NCBI RefSeq assembly: GCF_027111355.2
Contig: NZ_CP114291.2
Coordinates: forward strand, 3,596,001 to 3,660,000
Source of the DNA: Flavobacterium eburneipallidum
GTDB lineage: Bacteria; Bacteroidota; Bacteroidia; Flavobacteriales; Flavobacteriaceae
Direction: 5' to 3'
Length of the DNA stretch: 64,000 nt
Within the stretch, counting starts at the first letter, position 1. The number at the start of each line of letters is the position of its first letter. The translations under genes were made by a program, and so were the position numbers. Below the pieces are notes generated by a model. It searched no databases and had not been told where the DNA came from. It was given only the letters and a program-made list of their open reading frames with translations. Positions 19,894 to 29,194 of the stretch are shown in pieces.

Positions 19894-20208
19894 CTATAGT
19901 ACTTGATTAGATTTTTTTGAAAATCTTACTTTCTTATCTCCTTCAACTCTAATTCCAACTCTAGTTGTTTCCTTTGTTTTAGGATCAATTAGAGAGATGT
20001 TAGAAATTTGTATAGAAGCTTCCTTTTTTACAATACCACCTTGAGGGTTTTTTGCACTTGGTTTCGTGTGTTTTGAAACCATGTTTACACCTTCAACAAT
20101 TGCTTTGTTTTTCTCTTTGTACACACGTAAAACTTTACCTTCAGCGCCTTTATGGTCACCAGCGATAACTCTTACAATGTCACCTGATTTTATTTTTAGC
20201 TTTATCAT
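19894..20208 (-). CDS. rplX: 50S ribosomal protein L24
   Basis: L24 (104 aa) starts large-subunit assembly. The KOW motif is at the N-terminus ([20 protein letters not shown]), followed by [20 protein letters not shown]. It lies 10 nt after rplN and 2 nt before rplE. Confidence 0.97.
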   Translation of the reverse strand: MIKLKIKSGDIVRVIAGDHKGAEGKVLRVYKEKNKAIVEGVNMVSKHTKPSAKNPQGGIVKKEASIQISNISLIDPKTKETTRVGIRVEGDKKVRFSKKSNQVL

Positions 20209-20218
20209 CTTAAAATAA

Positions 20219-20587
20219 TTAAAGCACTTCTGGTGCTAATGATACAATTTTCATGAATTGTTTTTCACGAAGTTCTCTTGCTACTGGACCAAAAACACGA
20301 GTCCCTCTCATTTCTCCTGCAGCGTTCAAAAGGACACATGCATTGTCATCGAAACGGATATAAGAACCATCAGCTCTTCTCACTTCTTTTTTGGTACGTA
20401 CAACAACTGCAGTTGAAACAGCTCCTTTTTTAACGTTTCCGTTTGGAGTTGCATCTTTTATAGAAACTACAATCTTGTCACCAACAGAGGCATACCTTCT
20501 TTTGGTACCTCCTAAAACACGGATAGTTAAAACTTCTTTTGCTCCCGTGTTATCTGCTACTTTTAGTCTTGATTCTTGTTGTACCAT
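20219..20587 (-). CDS. rplN: 50S ribosomal protein L14
   Basis: L14 (122 aa) lies at the subunit interface. The start [20 protein letters not shown] and the motif ending [20 protein letters not shown] are diagnostic. It is 2 nt downstream of rpsQ. Confidence 0.98.
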
Positions 20588-20589
20588 AA

Positions 20590-20850
20590 TTATTTAGCTC
20601 TTTCTAAGATTTCAACTAATCTCCAACATTTTGATTTACTCAAAGGACGCGTTTCGCTAATTCTTACAGTATCTCCAATGTTACAGTCGTTTGTTTCGTC
20701 ATGCGCAACAAATTTCTTTGTTTTCAACACGAACTTACCGTATAATGGGTGTTTTACTCTAGTTACTTGAGCAACAACGATGGATTTATCCATTTTGTTT
20801 GAAGTAACAACCCCAATTCTTTCTTTTCTTAAATTTCTTTTTTCTTCCAT
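20590..20850 (-). CDS. rpsQ: 30S ribosomal protein S17
   Basis: S17 (86 aa) is an OB-fold protein that binds the 5' domain of 16S rRNA. The signature [20 protein letters not shown] is approximated by [20 protein letters not shown], and [20 protein letters not shown] follows. It lies 17 nt after rpmC and 2 nt before rplN. Confidence 0.97.
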   Translation of the reverse strand: MEEKRNLRKERIGVVTSNKMDKSIVVAQVTRVKHPLYGKFVLKTKKFVAHDETNDCNIGDTVRISETRPLSKSKCWRLVEILERAK

Positions 20851-20867
20851 CTTTCAGCAGACTACAA

Positions 20868-21059
20868 TTATTGTAATTCTCTTTTAGTAAGTTCTGTAGC
20901 TAATCTAGCAACCGTTCTTCTTACACTTCTAATTTGAAGTGGATTCTCGATTGGAGAAATAGCATGAGCCATTTTTAAGTCGGCATAAACCTTCTTAGTT
21001 TGGTTAAGTTTTTCTTGCAACTCTACTGCAGAAAGATCTTTTATTTCTGATTGTTTCAT
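20868..21059 (-). CDS. rpmC: 50S ribosomal protein L29
   Basis: L29 (63 aa) is an alpha-helical hairpin near the tunnel exit that contacts the signal recognition particle. MKQSEIKDLSAVELQEKLNQ starts the protein, and PLQIRSVRRTVARLATELTK is the conserved second helix. It lies between rplP (13 nt) and rpsQ (17 nt). Confidence 0.97.
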   Translation of the reverse strand: MKQSEIKDLSAVELQEKLNQTKKVYADLKMAHAISPIENPLQIRSVRRTVARLATELTKRELQ

Positions 21060-21072
21060 AATATATAATTAA

Positions 21073-21498
21073 TTATGCTTCGAAATCTCTAGCAACAACG
21101 AACTTTGTTTTTACTGGTAGTTTTTGAGCTGCAAGACGTAAAGCCTCTTTTGCAACTGACAATGGAACTCCTCCAACTTCAAACATAATTCTTCCGGGTT
21201 TAACAACGGCAGCCCAATACTCAACTGCTCCTTTACCTTTACCCATACGTACCTCTAAAGGCTTCTTAGTAATTGGTTTGTCTGGAAATATTTTAATCCA
21301 TAATTGTCCTTCTCTTTTCATAAAACGAGTTGCAGCGATACGTGCAGCTTCGATTTGACGAGAGGTTAAGAACATTCCATCTTCATGTACAGATTTAATA
21401 CCAAACATTCCATTAGAAAGTTCATGCCCTCTTTGAGAGTTCCCTTTCATTTTACCCTTTTGTACCTTACGGTATTTTGTTCTTTTAGGCTGTAACAT
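21073..21498 (-). CDS. rplP: 50S ribosomal protein L16
   Basis: L16 (141 aa) lies near the A-site tRNA elbow. The N-terminus [20 protein letters not shown] and the central [20 protein letters not shown] are diagnostic. The Arg equivalent to E. coli R81, which some bacteria hydroxylate, lies in this MGKGKG region. It follows rpsC by 19 nt. Confidence 0.98.
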   Translation of the reverse strand: MLQPKRTKYRKVQKGKMKGNSQRGHELSNGMFGIKSVHEDGMFLTSRQIEAARIAATRFMKREGQLWIKIFPDKPITKKPLEVRMGKGKGAVEYWAAVVKPGRIMFEVGGVPLSVAKEALRLAAQKLPVKTKFVVARDFEA

Positions 21499-21517
21499 TT
21501 TACTTTAATTTAAAAAT

Positions 21518-22279
21518 TTACTTTCTTTTACGAGCGTCTGGTTTTCCACCTTTATTAAAAGTTTTTCTGTCTCCTCTCGGAGCATCTCCACCTTTACCAC
21601 CACCAGTTCCAGATTGTTTTTTATCCATTCCTGCAAGTGGAGAAAGATCTCTCTTTCCATAAACTTCACCTTTCATGATCCATACTTTGATACCCATTCT
21701 ACCGTAAGTAGTATGTGCTTCAGCCAAAGCATAATCAATATCAGCTCTGAAAGTTGATAGAGGAATTCTTCCTTCTTTGAAACCTTCTGAACGTGCCATC
21801 TCTGCACCATTCAAACGACCAGAAATCAAAACTTTGATACCTTCAGCGTTCATACGCATAGAAGCAGCAATAGCCATTTTGATTGCACGTCTGTAAGAAA
21901 TACGGCTTTCGATTTGACGACAGATGCTTGTAGCAACTAGATACGCGTCAAGTTCAGGTCTTTTTATTTCAAAGATGTTGATTTGAACCTCTTTGTCAGT
22001 AACTTTCTTGAGTTCTTCTTTCAACTTGTCTACCTCTTGACCACCTTTTCCGATAATAATACCAGGTCTAGCAGTAGTGATAGTAACGGTTACAAGCTTC
22101 AAAGTTCTCTCGATGATTACTTTTGATACACTAGCTTTTGATAAACGAGCATGTACATACTTTCTGATTTTATAGTCTTCGGCTAATTTATCACCGTAGT
22201 CATTTCCACCATACCAGTTAGAGTCCCATCCTCTGATGATACCAAGTCTATTTCCAATTGGATTTGTCTTTTGTCCCAT
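21518..22279 (-). CDS. rpsC: 30S ribosomal protein S3
   Basis: S3 (253 aa) lines the mRNA entry tunnel and takes part in mRNA unwinding. The KH domain is at about residues 40-110 ([20 protein letters not shown]), and the C-terminal S3 domain runs to about 215. The last 35 residues form a Gly/Lys/Arg-rich low-complexity tail ([18 protein letters not shown]), which makes the protein longer than in E. coli (233 aa). It is 6 nt after rplV. Confidence 0.98.
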   Translation of the reverse strand: MGQKTNPIGNRLGIIRGWDSNWYGGNDYGDKLAEDYKIRKYVHARLSKASVSKVIIERTLKLVTVTITTARPGIIIGKGGQEVDKLKEELKKVTDKEVQINIFEIKRPELDAYLVATSICRQIESRISYRRAIKMAIAASMRMNAEGIKVLISGRLNGAEMARSEGFKEGRIPLSTFRADIDYALAEAHTTYGRMGIKVWIMKGEVYGKRDLSPLAGMDKKQSGTGGGKGGDAPRGDRKTFNKGGKPDARKRK

Positions 22280-22285
22280 CTTTAA

Positions 22286-22699
22286 TTATTTTGCTTGTGT
22301 GTTATCATTAATAGCCCCTAACACGATTGTTACGTGGTTTGAACGTTTTCTAATTCTGTGTGCTCTACCTTGTGGAGCTGGACGAAGTCTTTTCAACATC
22401 ATTCCACCATCTACAGTGATAGTTTTTACAAATAAGCCTGCTTCTTCTAAACTAGCTTCACTATTCTTTTGCTCCCAATTATTGATAGCAGATAATAATA
22501 GTTTTTCTAATTTTCTTGAAGCTTCTTTAGAACTAAATCTTAATATATTTAGTGCTCTTTCTACCTTCTGACCTCTTACTAGATCTGCTACTAAGCGCAT
22601 TTTTCTAGGTGAAGTAGGGCAGTTATTCAATTTTGCAAAAGCTAGTGACTTATTAGCCTCTTTTCTTGCATCAGCTGTTTCTCTTTTACGAACTCCCAT
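22286..22699 (-). CDS. rplV: 50S ribosomal protein L22
   Basis: L22 (137 aa) reaches into the exit tunnel; its beta-hairpin loop ([20 protein letters not shown]) forms part of the tunnel constriction where macrolide-resistance changes arise in other species. That loop looks standard. The N-terminus is about 20 residues longer than in E. coli. It lies 6 nt after rpsS. Confidence 0.98.
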   Translation of the reverse strand: MGVRKRETADARKEANKSLAFAKLNNCPTSPRKMRLVADLVRGQKVERALNILRFSSKEASRKLEKLLLSAINNWEQKNSEASLEEAGLFVKTITVDGGMMLKRLRPAPQGRAHRIRKRSNHVTIVLGAINDNTQAK

Positions 22700-22705
22700 T
22701 GCTTC

Positions 22706-22984
22706 TTATTTTTTACCTTTATTTTTTGCTCCAGCATGACCTCTAAAAGATCTAGTTGGTGAAAATTCTCCTAATTTATGACCTACCATGTTTTCTGTTA
22801 CGTAAACTGGTACAAATTGACGACCGTTATGAACTGCGATAGTTTGTCCAACAAAATCTGGAGTAATCATAGAAGCTCTAGACCAAGTCTTAACCACTCC
22901 TTTATTACCACCTGCAATGTTTTCTTCAACTTTCTTTTCTAACTTATAATGAACGAAAGGTCCTTTTTTTAATGAACGTGCCAT
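22706..22984 (-). CDS. rpsS: 30S ribosomal protein S19
   Basis: S19 (92 aa) lies in the 30S head beside S13. [20 protein letters not shown] starts the protein, and [20 protein letters not shown] is the conserved C-terminal motif. It lies 6 nt after rplB and 6 nt before rplV. Confidence 0.98.
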   Translation of the reverse strand: MARSLKKGPFVHYKLEKKVEENIAGGNKGVVKTWSRASMITPDFVGQTIAVHNGRQFVPVYVTENMVGHKLGEFSPTRSFRGHAGAKNKGKK

Positions 22985-22990
22985 ATCTTA

Positions 22991-23815
22991 TTATTTCTTT
23001 CTACGTTCTACAATGTACTTGTTACTCGGGTTTTTCTTAGAACGTGTTCTATAACCTTTAGCAGGTATACCGTTTCTAGAGCGTGGATGTCCACCAGAAG
23101 AACGACCTTCACCACCACCCATTGGGTGATCGACAGGGTTCATTGCAACAGGTCTTGTTCTCGGTCTTCTACCTAACCATCTTGTTCTACCTGCTTTACC
23201 AGATACAACTAATTGGTGGTCTGAATTAGAAACCGCACCAATTGTAGCCGAACAAGTCAACAAAATCAATCTTGTTTCTCCAGAAGGCATTTTGATTGTT
23301 GCATATTTTCCATCTCTTGCCATTAATTGAGCAAATGTTCCAGCAGAACGAGCAATAACTGCTCCTTGTCCTGGTCTCAATTCGATACAAGAAATTACAG
23401 TTCCAAGCGGAACTCTACTTAATGGTAATGTGTTCCCAATTTCAGGTTGAGATTCTGGACCAGAAACTAATTTCTGACCAACTTTCAATCCGTTTTGAGC
23501 AATAACATAAGTTTTCTCTCCATCAGCATAAGCCAACAAAGCGATAAACGCAGTTCTGTTTGGATCGTACTCAATTGATTTAACTGTAGCTGGAATTCCA
23601 TCTTTAGTTCTTTTGAAATCAATAATACGATATCTCTGCTTGTGACCACCACCCGTATAACGCATGGTCATCTTTCCTTGACTATTTCTACCTCCAGAGT
23701 TTTTTATCGGCGCTATCAAAGAGCGTTCCGGCTTATCAGTTGTAATGGCGTCATAACCATTCACAACTCTAAATCGCTGACCTGGGGTAATAGGTTTTAA
23801 TTTTCTTACTGACAT
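22991..23815 (-). CDS. rplB: 50S ribosomal protein L2
   Basis: L2 (274 aa) is a primary 23S rRNA-binding protein next to the peptidyl-transferase centre and is needed for subunit joining. The N-terminal OB domain and the C-terminal SH3-like domain are complete. The C-terminal loop [20 protein letters not shown] holds the conserved His (in DHPMGGGEG) close to the active site. It lies 6 nt after rplW. Confidence 0.98.
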   Translation of the reverse strand: MSVRKLKPITPGQRFRVVNGYDAITTDKPERSLIAPIKNSGGRNSQGKMTMRYTGGGHKQRYRIIDFKRTKDGIPATVKSIEYDPNRTAFIALLAYADGEKTYVIAQNGLKVGQKLVSGPESQPEIGNTLPLSRVPLGTVISCIELRPGQGAVIARSAGTFAQLMARDGKYATIKMPSGETRLILLTCSATIGAVSNSDHQLVVSGKAGRTRWLGRRPRTRPVAMNPVDHPMGGGEGRSSGGHPRSRNGIPAKGYRTRSKKNPSNKYIVERRKK

Positions 23816-23821
23816 TTTATC

Positions 23822-24112
23822 TTAGATATTGTTGTAAAAATCAATTGTTTCTCCTTCTTGTACTTGCACAATTGCTTTTTTGATTGCATTTGTCTTTCCA
23901 CTGATAAGACCACTTTTAGTGTATTTTGTAGTTCTATCCGGCCTTACGTTCATCGTGTTAACTGAAACGATAGTTACTCCATAAGCAGCTTCAATAGCTT
24001 TCTTAATTTGAACTTTGTTTGCTTTTTTGTCAACAACGAATCCGAAGCGATTTAAAACTTCACTTTCTTTGGTTACTTTTTCTGTTACTATAGGTTTAAT
24101 TATGATGCTCAT
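23822..24112 (-). CDS. rplW: 50S ribosomal protein L23
   Basis: L23 (96 aa) is at the tunnel exit and docks trigger factor and SRP. IIKPIVTEKVTKESEVLNRF starts the fold, and VQIKKAIEAAYGVTIVSVNT is the conserved segment. It lies 6 nt after rplD and 6 nt before rplB. Confidence 0.97.
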   Translation of the reverse strand: MSIIIKPIVTEKVTKESEVLNRFGFVVDKKANKVQIKKAIEAAYGVTIVSVNTMNVRPDRTTKYTKSGLISGKTNAIKKAIVQVQEGETIDFYNNI

Positions 24113-24118
24113 ATCCTA

Positions 24119-24748
24119 TTATTTGCTTAAATTTTCTTCAATTACCTCTAAAGAACCCTCTAAAAGCACTAAAGTATTAGTATTTAAAATATCATAAGTA
24201 CTTAATTCAGAGCTACTTATAACATTAGACGCCTTTAAATTACGAGACGACAAATATACATTTTTATTCGAATCGCCCAACACAAATAAAGATTTTTTAT
24301 TCTCCAACTCTAAAGCTTTCAAAACGTTAATGAAATTTTTAGTGTTTGGTGTTTCAAAATTGAAGTCTTCAAGAACGATAATATTCGACTCTTTTGCTTT
24401 AATTGAGAAAGCAGATTTTCTAGCCAATCTTTTCAAGTTTTTATTCAATTTGAATGAATAACTTCTTGGTCTTGGTCCAAAAACTGTTCCACCACCTTTA
24501 AACAATGGATTTTTTGCACTACCCGCACGAGCAGTACCAGTTCCTTTTTGTTTTTTAATTTTACGAGTACTTCCGGCTACTTCAGCTCTTTCTTTAGCTT
24601 TGTGCGTTCCTTGTCTTTGATTAGCAAGATATTGCTTAACATCAAGGTATACTGCGTGATTGTTTGGTTCTATACCGAATACTGAATCAGAAAGTTGAAC
24701 TTTTCTTCCAGTATCTTTTCCATTGAAATCTAATACTTTTGCTTCCAT
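24119..24748 (-). CDS. rplD: 50S ribosomal protein L4
   Basis: L4 (209 aa) has a globular domain and an extended loop in the exit tunnel (KQKGTGTARAGSAKNPLFKG). In E. coli it also represses the S10 operon. Its ATG overlaps the rplC stop region by one base (start at 24748, rplC ends at 24748), which suggests translational coupling. A candidate promoter with a short leader lies just before rplC rather than before rpsJ. Confidence 0.97.
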   Translation of the reverse strand: MEAKVLDFNGKDTGRKVQLSDSVFGIEPNNHAVYLDVKQYLANQRQGTHKAKERAEVAGSTRKIKKQKGTGTARAGSAKNPLFKGGGTVFGPRPRSYSFKLNKNLKRLARKSAFSIKAKESNIIVLEDFNFETPNTKNFINVLKALELENKKSLFVLGDSNKNVYLSSRNLKASNVISSSELSTYDILNTNTLVLLEGSLEVIEENLSK

Positions 24749-25365
24749 TACTTCTGAATGATTACATAAGAGTTGTTATGACCAGGAACACATCCTTTAA
24801 TAACAAGTAGGTTCTTATCAGCCACTACTTTTAAAACTCTAAGGTTTTGAACTTTTACATTATCTCCTCCCATTCTTCCAGCCATACGCATTCCTTTGAA
24901 TACTCTAGATGGATAAGAAGAAGCTCCTACAGAACCTGGCGCTCTTAAACGGTTGTGTTGACCGTGAGTTGCTTGTCCAACACCACCAAAACCGTGACGT
25001 TTAACAACCCCTTGAAAACCTTTACCTTTAGATACACCTTGTACATCTACAAATTCTCCTTCTTCAAAAATAGACACATTAATAACGTCTCCTAATTTTT
25101 GTTCGCTTGCAAAATCTTGGAATTCAACGACTTTTTTCTTAGCTACAGTTCCCGCTTTCGCAAAGTGACCAATGGCCGCTTTAGTGGAATGTTTCTCGTT
25201 TTTGTCATCGAAACCTAGTTGCAACGCTTCATACCCGTCAACACCTTTGGTTCTGACTTGGGTAACTACACATGGTCCAGCTTCAATAACAGTACAAGGA
25301 ATGTTTTTCCCGTTCTCGTCAAAGATGCTTGTCATGCCAATTTTTCTTCCGATTAACCCAGACAT
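24748..25365 (-). CDS. rplC: 50S ribosomal protein L3
   Basis: L3 (205 aa) is an early-assembly protein reaching to the peptidyl-transferase centre. [20 protein letters not shown] starts it. The conserved loop [20 protein letters not shown] includes the Gln that is methylated in E. coli. It is separated from rpsJ by 153 bp, unusual in an S10 cluster, and that gap holds a good promoter match. Confidence 0.98.
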   Translation of the reverse strand: MSGLIGRKIGMTSIFDENGKNIPCTVIEAGPCVVTQVRTKGVDGYEALQLGFDDKNEKHSTKAAIGHFAKAGTVAKKKVVEFQDFASEQKLGDVINVSIFEEGEFVDVQGVSKGKGFQGVVKRHGFGGVGQATHGQHNRLRAPGSVGASSYPSRVFKGMRMAGRMGGDNVKVQNLRVLKVVADKNLLVIKGCVPGHNNSYVIIQK

Positions 25366-25405
25366 AAATATTAATTATTAATTATTAAATACAAATATAG
25401 AACGC

Positions 25406-25470
25406 AGCTTTTAAGCAAGCTTTATTTTTTTGGTGGTGCAAAAGTAAACATTATTTGCACACAAACCAAA
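25406..25470 (-). promoter_or_regulatory. Promoter and short hairpin leader upstream of rplC
   Basis: On the minus strand TTTG (25467-25470) is followed after exactly 20 nt by TACTTTTG (25439-25446), a full match to the Bacteroidota -33/-7 pair. Downstream in the leader AGCTT (25417-25421) can pair with AAGCT (25406-25410 in mirror) around a 6-nt loop. This splits the rpsL-rpsG-fusA-rpsJ unit from the rplC-led unit. Confidence 0.65.
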
Positions 25471-25518
25471 AAAATATTTTTCACTTAAAAACAGCGCCCT
25501 TTTTTACTAGTAAGCTAA

Positions 25519-25824
25519 CTAAACTTTGATCTCTACTTCAACTCCGCTAGGCAATTCCAACTTCATCAAGGCATCAATAGTTTTTGATGAAGATGAATAA
25601 ATATCAATCAATCTCTTGTATGACATTACTTCAAATTGCTCTCTCGCTTTTTTGTTAACGTGTGGAGAACGTAGTACAGTAAAAAGTTTTTTGTGAGTTG
25701 GTAACGGAATTGGCCCTGTAACAACTGCACCGGTAGTTTTAACCGTTTTTACAATCTTTTCAGCAGACTTATCTACCAACATATGATCGTAAGATTTTAG
25801 TTTTATTCTGATTTTTTGACTCAT
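25519..25824 (-). CDS. rpsJ: 30S ribosomal protein S10
   Basis: S10 (101 aa) is in the 30S head; in many bacteria it also binds NusB in antitermination. The start [20 protein letters not shown] and [20 protein letters not shown] are diagnostic. It lies 11 nt after fusA and is followed by a 153-bp gap with a new promoter. S10 therefore seems to be grouped with the str genes rather than leading the S10 operon. Confidence 0.97.
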
Positions 25825-25835
25825 TTTCTTAAAGA

Positions 25836-27992
25836 TTATGCGTTTCCTTTTGCTTTTTTGATAACCGCTTCTGAAATATTAGAAGGCGTTTCTGAATAGT
25901 GTGAAAATTCCATTGTAGATGTTGCTCTACCAGAAGACAACGTTCTTAATGTTGTTACATAACCAAACATTTCTGATAATGGCACATCTGCCTTAATAGT
26001 TTTTGCACCATTTCTATCCCCCATATCATTTACCTGACCTCTACGACGGTTAATATCACCTACGATATCTCCCATGTTTTCTTCCGGTGTAATAACTTCC
26101 ATTTTCATGATAGGCTCAAGAATAACTGCACCAGCAGCTTTAGCCACCTCTCTATATCCCATTCTAGCCGCTAATTCAAAAGAAAGTGCATCAGAATCCA
26201 CAGGATGGAAAGACCCGTCTAATAAAGTAACTTTTAAACTATCCACTTGGTATCCTGCTAAAGGACCAGTTTTCATAGCTTCACGGAAACCTTTTTCTAC
26301 AGAAGGTATATATTCTTTTGGAACGTTTCCTCCTTTTACCTCATTCACAAACTGCAATCCAACCGGAACTTTACCATCAACTTCTTCAGCAGGCTCAAGT
26401 CTAAATACGATATCACCGAATTTACCACGACCTCCAGATTGTTTCTTGTAAGTTTCTCTGTGTTGAGCAGATTTTGTAAAAGCTTCTTTGTATTCAACTT
26501 GAGGCTCACCTTGGTTTACTTCAACTTTGAATTCACGCTTCATTCTATCAACCAAGATATCCAAGTGAAGCTCACCCATACCTGAAATAATTGTTTGACC
26601 TGAAGCTTCGTCAGTTCTAACTGTAAAAGTTGGATCCTCTTCAGCTAATTTAGCCAAAGCCATACCCATTTTATCTACGTCAGCTTTAGTTTTAGGCTCA
26701 ATAGCAATACCAATTACTGGAGCAGGGAATTTCATAGACTCAAGAATGATTGGGTGTTTTTCATCACACAATGTATCTCCAGTTTTGATATCTTTAAATC
26801 CAACAGCAGCTCCAATATCTCCAGCCTCAATATATTCGATTGGATTTTGTTTGTTAGCGTGCATTTGGTAGATACGAGAAATTCTTTCTTTGTTTCCAGA
26901 ACGAGTATTCAATACATAAGAACCAGCATCCAATCTTCCTGAATAAGCACGGAAGAAAGCCAAACGACCTACGAATGGGTCAGTAGCAATCTTAAATGCC
27001 AAAGCAGCGAATGGCTCTTTTACATCTGGTTTACGCAAAATTTGAGTTTGATCTTCTTCAAGCAATTCAGCATCATCTGGGTGAATTCCAGAAATACCTT
27101 CTTTATCCATTGGAGATGGTAAATATTTACATACTGCATCTAACATAAATTGAACTCCTTTATTTTTGAAAGATGAACCAGCAATCATAGGAATGATAGC
27201 CATATCCATAGTCGCAGCTCTTAATGCAATATTAATCTCTTCTTCTGTGATAGAATCCGGATCTTCCATGTATTTATCAAGCAAGTTCTCATCATAATCA
27301 GCAACCGCTTCAATAAGAATATCTCTGTATTCTTTTACTTCATCAACCATATCCGCAGGGATATCGATAATATCAAAAGTAGCTCCTTGTGTAGCATCAT
27401 GCCAAACAATAGCTTGATTTTTAACTAAATCGACAACACCTTTAAAATCATTTTCTTCACCAATTGGCAAAGTGATTGCAACAGCGTTTGATTTCAACAT
27501 ATCTCTAACTTGTTGACATACATTCAAAAAGTTAGAACCTTGTCTATCCATTTTATTAACAAATCCCATACGTGGCACACGATATTGATCTGCTAATCTC
27601 CAGTTAGTTTCTGATTGAGGCTCAACACCATCAACAGCACTAAATAAAAAAACCAAACCATCAAGTACACGCAAAGAACGGTTTACTTCAACTGTAAAGT
27701 CAACGTGTCCTGGGGTATCGATAATATTAAAGTGATATGATTTTGAATCTGGTAAAACTTTACCTTGTTCAGTTGGAAAGTTCCATTCACAAGTTGTAGC
27801 TGCAGAAGTAATTGTAATACCTCTCTCTTGCTCTTGTGCCATCCAGTCCATTGTTGCAGCACCATCGTGTACTTCACCAATTTTATGTGATTTTCCTGTA
27901 TAGAATAAAATACGCTCTGTTGTTGTTGTCTTACCAGCATCAATGTGAGCAGCAATTCCTATGTTTCTTGTATATTTAAGATCTCTAGCCAT
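25836..27992 (-). CDS. fusA: Elongation factor G
   Basis: EF-G (718 aa) is the translocation GTPase. G1 is AHIDAGKT (15-22), the switch I stretch is [12 protein letters not shown]3 is DTPGH (92-96) and G4 is NKMD (145-148). Domains II-V follow in order, with the domain IV loop region [14 protein letters not shown] and the C-terminal [16 protein letters not shown]. It lies 10 nt after rpsG and 11 nt before rpsJ. The usual neighbour tuf is absent here. Confidence 0.98.
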   Translation of the reverse strand: MARDLKYTRNIGIAAHIDAGKTTTTERILFYTGKSHKIGEVHDGAATMDWMAQEQERGITITSAATTCEWNFPTEQGKVLPDSKSYHFNIIDTPGHVDFTVEVNRSLRVLDGLVFLFSAVDGVEPQSETNWRLADQYRVPRMGFVNKMDRQGSNFLNVCQQVRDMLKSNAVAITLPIGEENDFKGVVDLVKNQAIVWHDATQGATFDIIDIPADMVDEVKEYRDILIEAVADYDENLLDKYMEDPDSITEEEINIALRAATMDMAIIPMIAGSSFKNKGVQFMLDAVCKYLPSPMDKEGISGIHPDDAELLEEDQTQILRKPDVKEPFAALAFKIATDPFVGRLAFFRAYSGRLDAGSYVLNTRSGNKERISRIYQMHANKQNPIEYIEAGDIGAAVGFKDIKTGDTLCDEKHPIILESMKFPAPVIGIAIEPKTKADVDKMGMALAKLAEEDPTFTVRTDEASGQTIISGMGELHLDILVDRMKREFKVEVNQGEPQVEYKEAFTKSAQHRETYKKQSGGRGKFGDIVFRLEPAEEVDGKVPVGLQFVNEVKGGNVPKEYIPSVEKGFREAMKTGPLAGYQVDSLKVTLLDGSFHPVDSDALSFELAARMGYREVAKAAGAVILEPIMKMEVITPEENMGDIVGDINRRRGQVNDMGDRNGAKTIKADVPLSEMFGYVTTLRTLSSGRATSTMEFSHYSETPSNISEAVIKKAKGNA

Positions 27993-28002
27993 TTCTTAAG
28001 AA

Positions 28003-28479
28003 TTAAAATCTAAAGTGAGAGAAAGCTTTGTTAGCCTCTGCCATTTTGTGAGTATCCATTCTTTTTTTCACAGCAGCTCCTTCTTCTTTAGCCGCAGCTA
28101 AACATTCTGAAGCCAATCTTTGAGCCATTGATTTTTCGTTTCTTCTTCTTGAATAAAGAATCAACCATTTCATAGCCATAGAAATTTTTCTATCTGGTCT
28201 AATTTGCATTGGAATTTGAAATGTAGCTCCACCAACTCTACGACTACGTACTTCTACGTGAGGCATAACGTTTGTTAAAGCATCTTTCCAGATTTCTAAT
28301 GACGTTTTTTCGTCATTTTGCTTTTTAGTTTCAATGATGTCAATTGCATCATAAAAAACTTTAAAAGCTGTTGATTTCTTACCATCCCACATTAAGTTGT
28401 TCACAAAACGCGTTACCAATTGGTCATTAAACCTTGGATCTGGTAAAAGTGGTCTTTTCTTTGCCGCTCTTTTTCTCAT
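28003..28479 (-). CDS. rpsG: 30S ribosomal protein S7
   Basis: S7 (158 aa) nucleates assembly of the 16S 3' domain. [20 protein letters not shown] starts it, and [20 protein letters not shown] is the conserved core. It lies 62 nt after rpsL and 10 nt before fusA, as in other str operons. Confidence 0.98.
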   Translation of the reverse strand: MRKRAAKKRPLLPDPRFNDQLVTRFVNNLMWDGKKSTAFKVFYDAIDIIETKKQNDEKTSLEIWKDALTNVMPHVEVRSRRVGGATFQIPMQIRPDRKISMAMKWLILYSRRRNEKSMAQRLASECLAAAKEEGAAVKKRMDTHKMAEANKAFSHFRF

Positions 28480-28541
28480 TTCTTCTTTTTTTTGTTATTG
28501 ATAATAATTTCTATAATTAAAATCAAATAACTAGTTTAGAT

Positions 28542-28925
28542 TTACTTTTTTGCTTCTTTTGGACGTTTTGCACCGTATTTTGATCTACGTTGTGTTCTTC
28601 CTGCTACACCTGAAGTATCAAGCGCACCACGAACGATGTGGTACCTTACTCCTGGTAAATCTTTTACTCTTCCGCCTCGCACTAATACTATCGAGTGCTC
28701 TTGTAGATTATGTCCTTCTCCAGGGATGTAAGCATTTACTTCATTTCCATTTGTCAAACGTACACGCGCTACTTTACGCATTGCAGAGTTTGGTTTTTTT
28801 GGAGTTGTAGTGTAAACACGTGTACAAACACCTCTTCTTTGAGGACAAGAATCTAAAGCAACCGATTTACTCTTCTTAGTGATCTGAGTTCTTCCTGTTC
28901 TTACTAATTGTTGAATAGTTGGCAT
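28542..28925 (-). CDS. rpsL: 30S ribosomal protein S12
   Basis: S12 (127 aa) is at the decoding centre. The loops where streptomycin-resistance changes occur in other bacteria are in the common sensitive form: [11 protein letters not shown] (K43/K44 by gene numbering) and [11 protein letters not shown] (K88). It is the first gene of the str unit. A promoter match lies about 55 nt upstream, and a short hairpin lies at the predicted 5' end of the mRNA. Confidence 0.98.
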
Positions 28926-28959
28926 AGTTAAATACTAAAAATTACTTGTTTATAAAATT

Positions 28960-28974
28960 CCCGCTTTTTACGGG
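28960..28974 (-). promoter_or_regulatory. Short hairpin at the predicted 5' end of the rpsL mRNA
   Basis: CCCG (28960-28963) and CGGG (28971-28974) are complementary around a 7-nt loop. The -7 box ends at 28979, so this hairpin would form right at the mRNA 5' end, where it could stabilise the transcript. Confidence 0.35.
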
Positions 28975-28978
28975 GTTG

Positions 28979-29009
28979 CAAATGTAGAAATTTTTTTTCA
29001 GTAAACAAA
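28979..29009 (-). promoter_or_regulatory. Promoter of the str operon (rpsL-rpsG-fusA-rpsJ)
   Basis: On the minus strand TTTG (29006-29009) is followed after 19 nt by TACATTTG (28979-28986), matching the Bacteroidota -33/-7 consensus. The rest of the 269-bp gap to the divergent gene at 29195 is AT-rich with no gene. Confidence 0.6.
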
Positions 29010-29194
29010 CCATAATCAATTAATTTTCAACAGAAGTAAATATTTGTTTATTAGCAAAATACAAAACAACCTAAACACTATTCTTATCCAAATCAAAACA
29101 ATACTTCCAGAGTCATGCCGTTACCTTTATTTATACTCTAAATTTTATAGCAAAGATTAGATATTTGCATTACTTTTATTAAAATTTTATTAAT

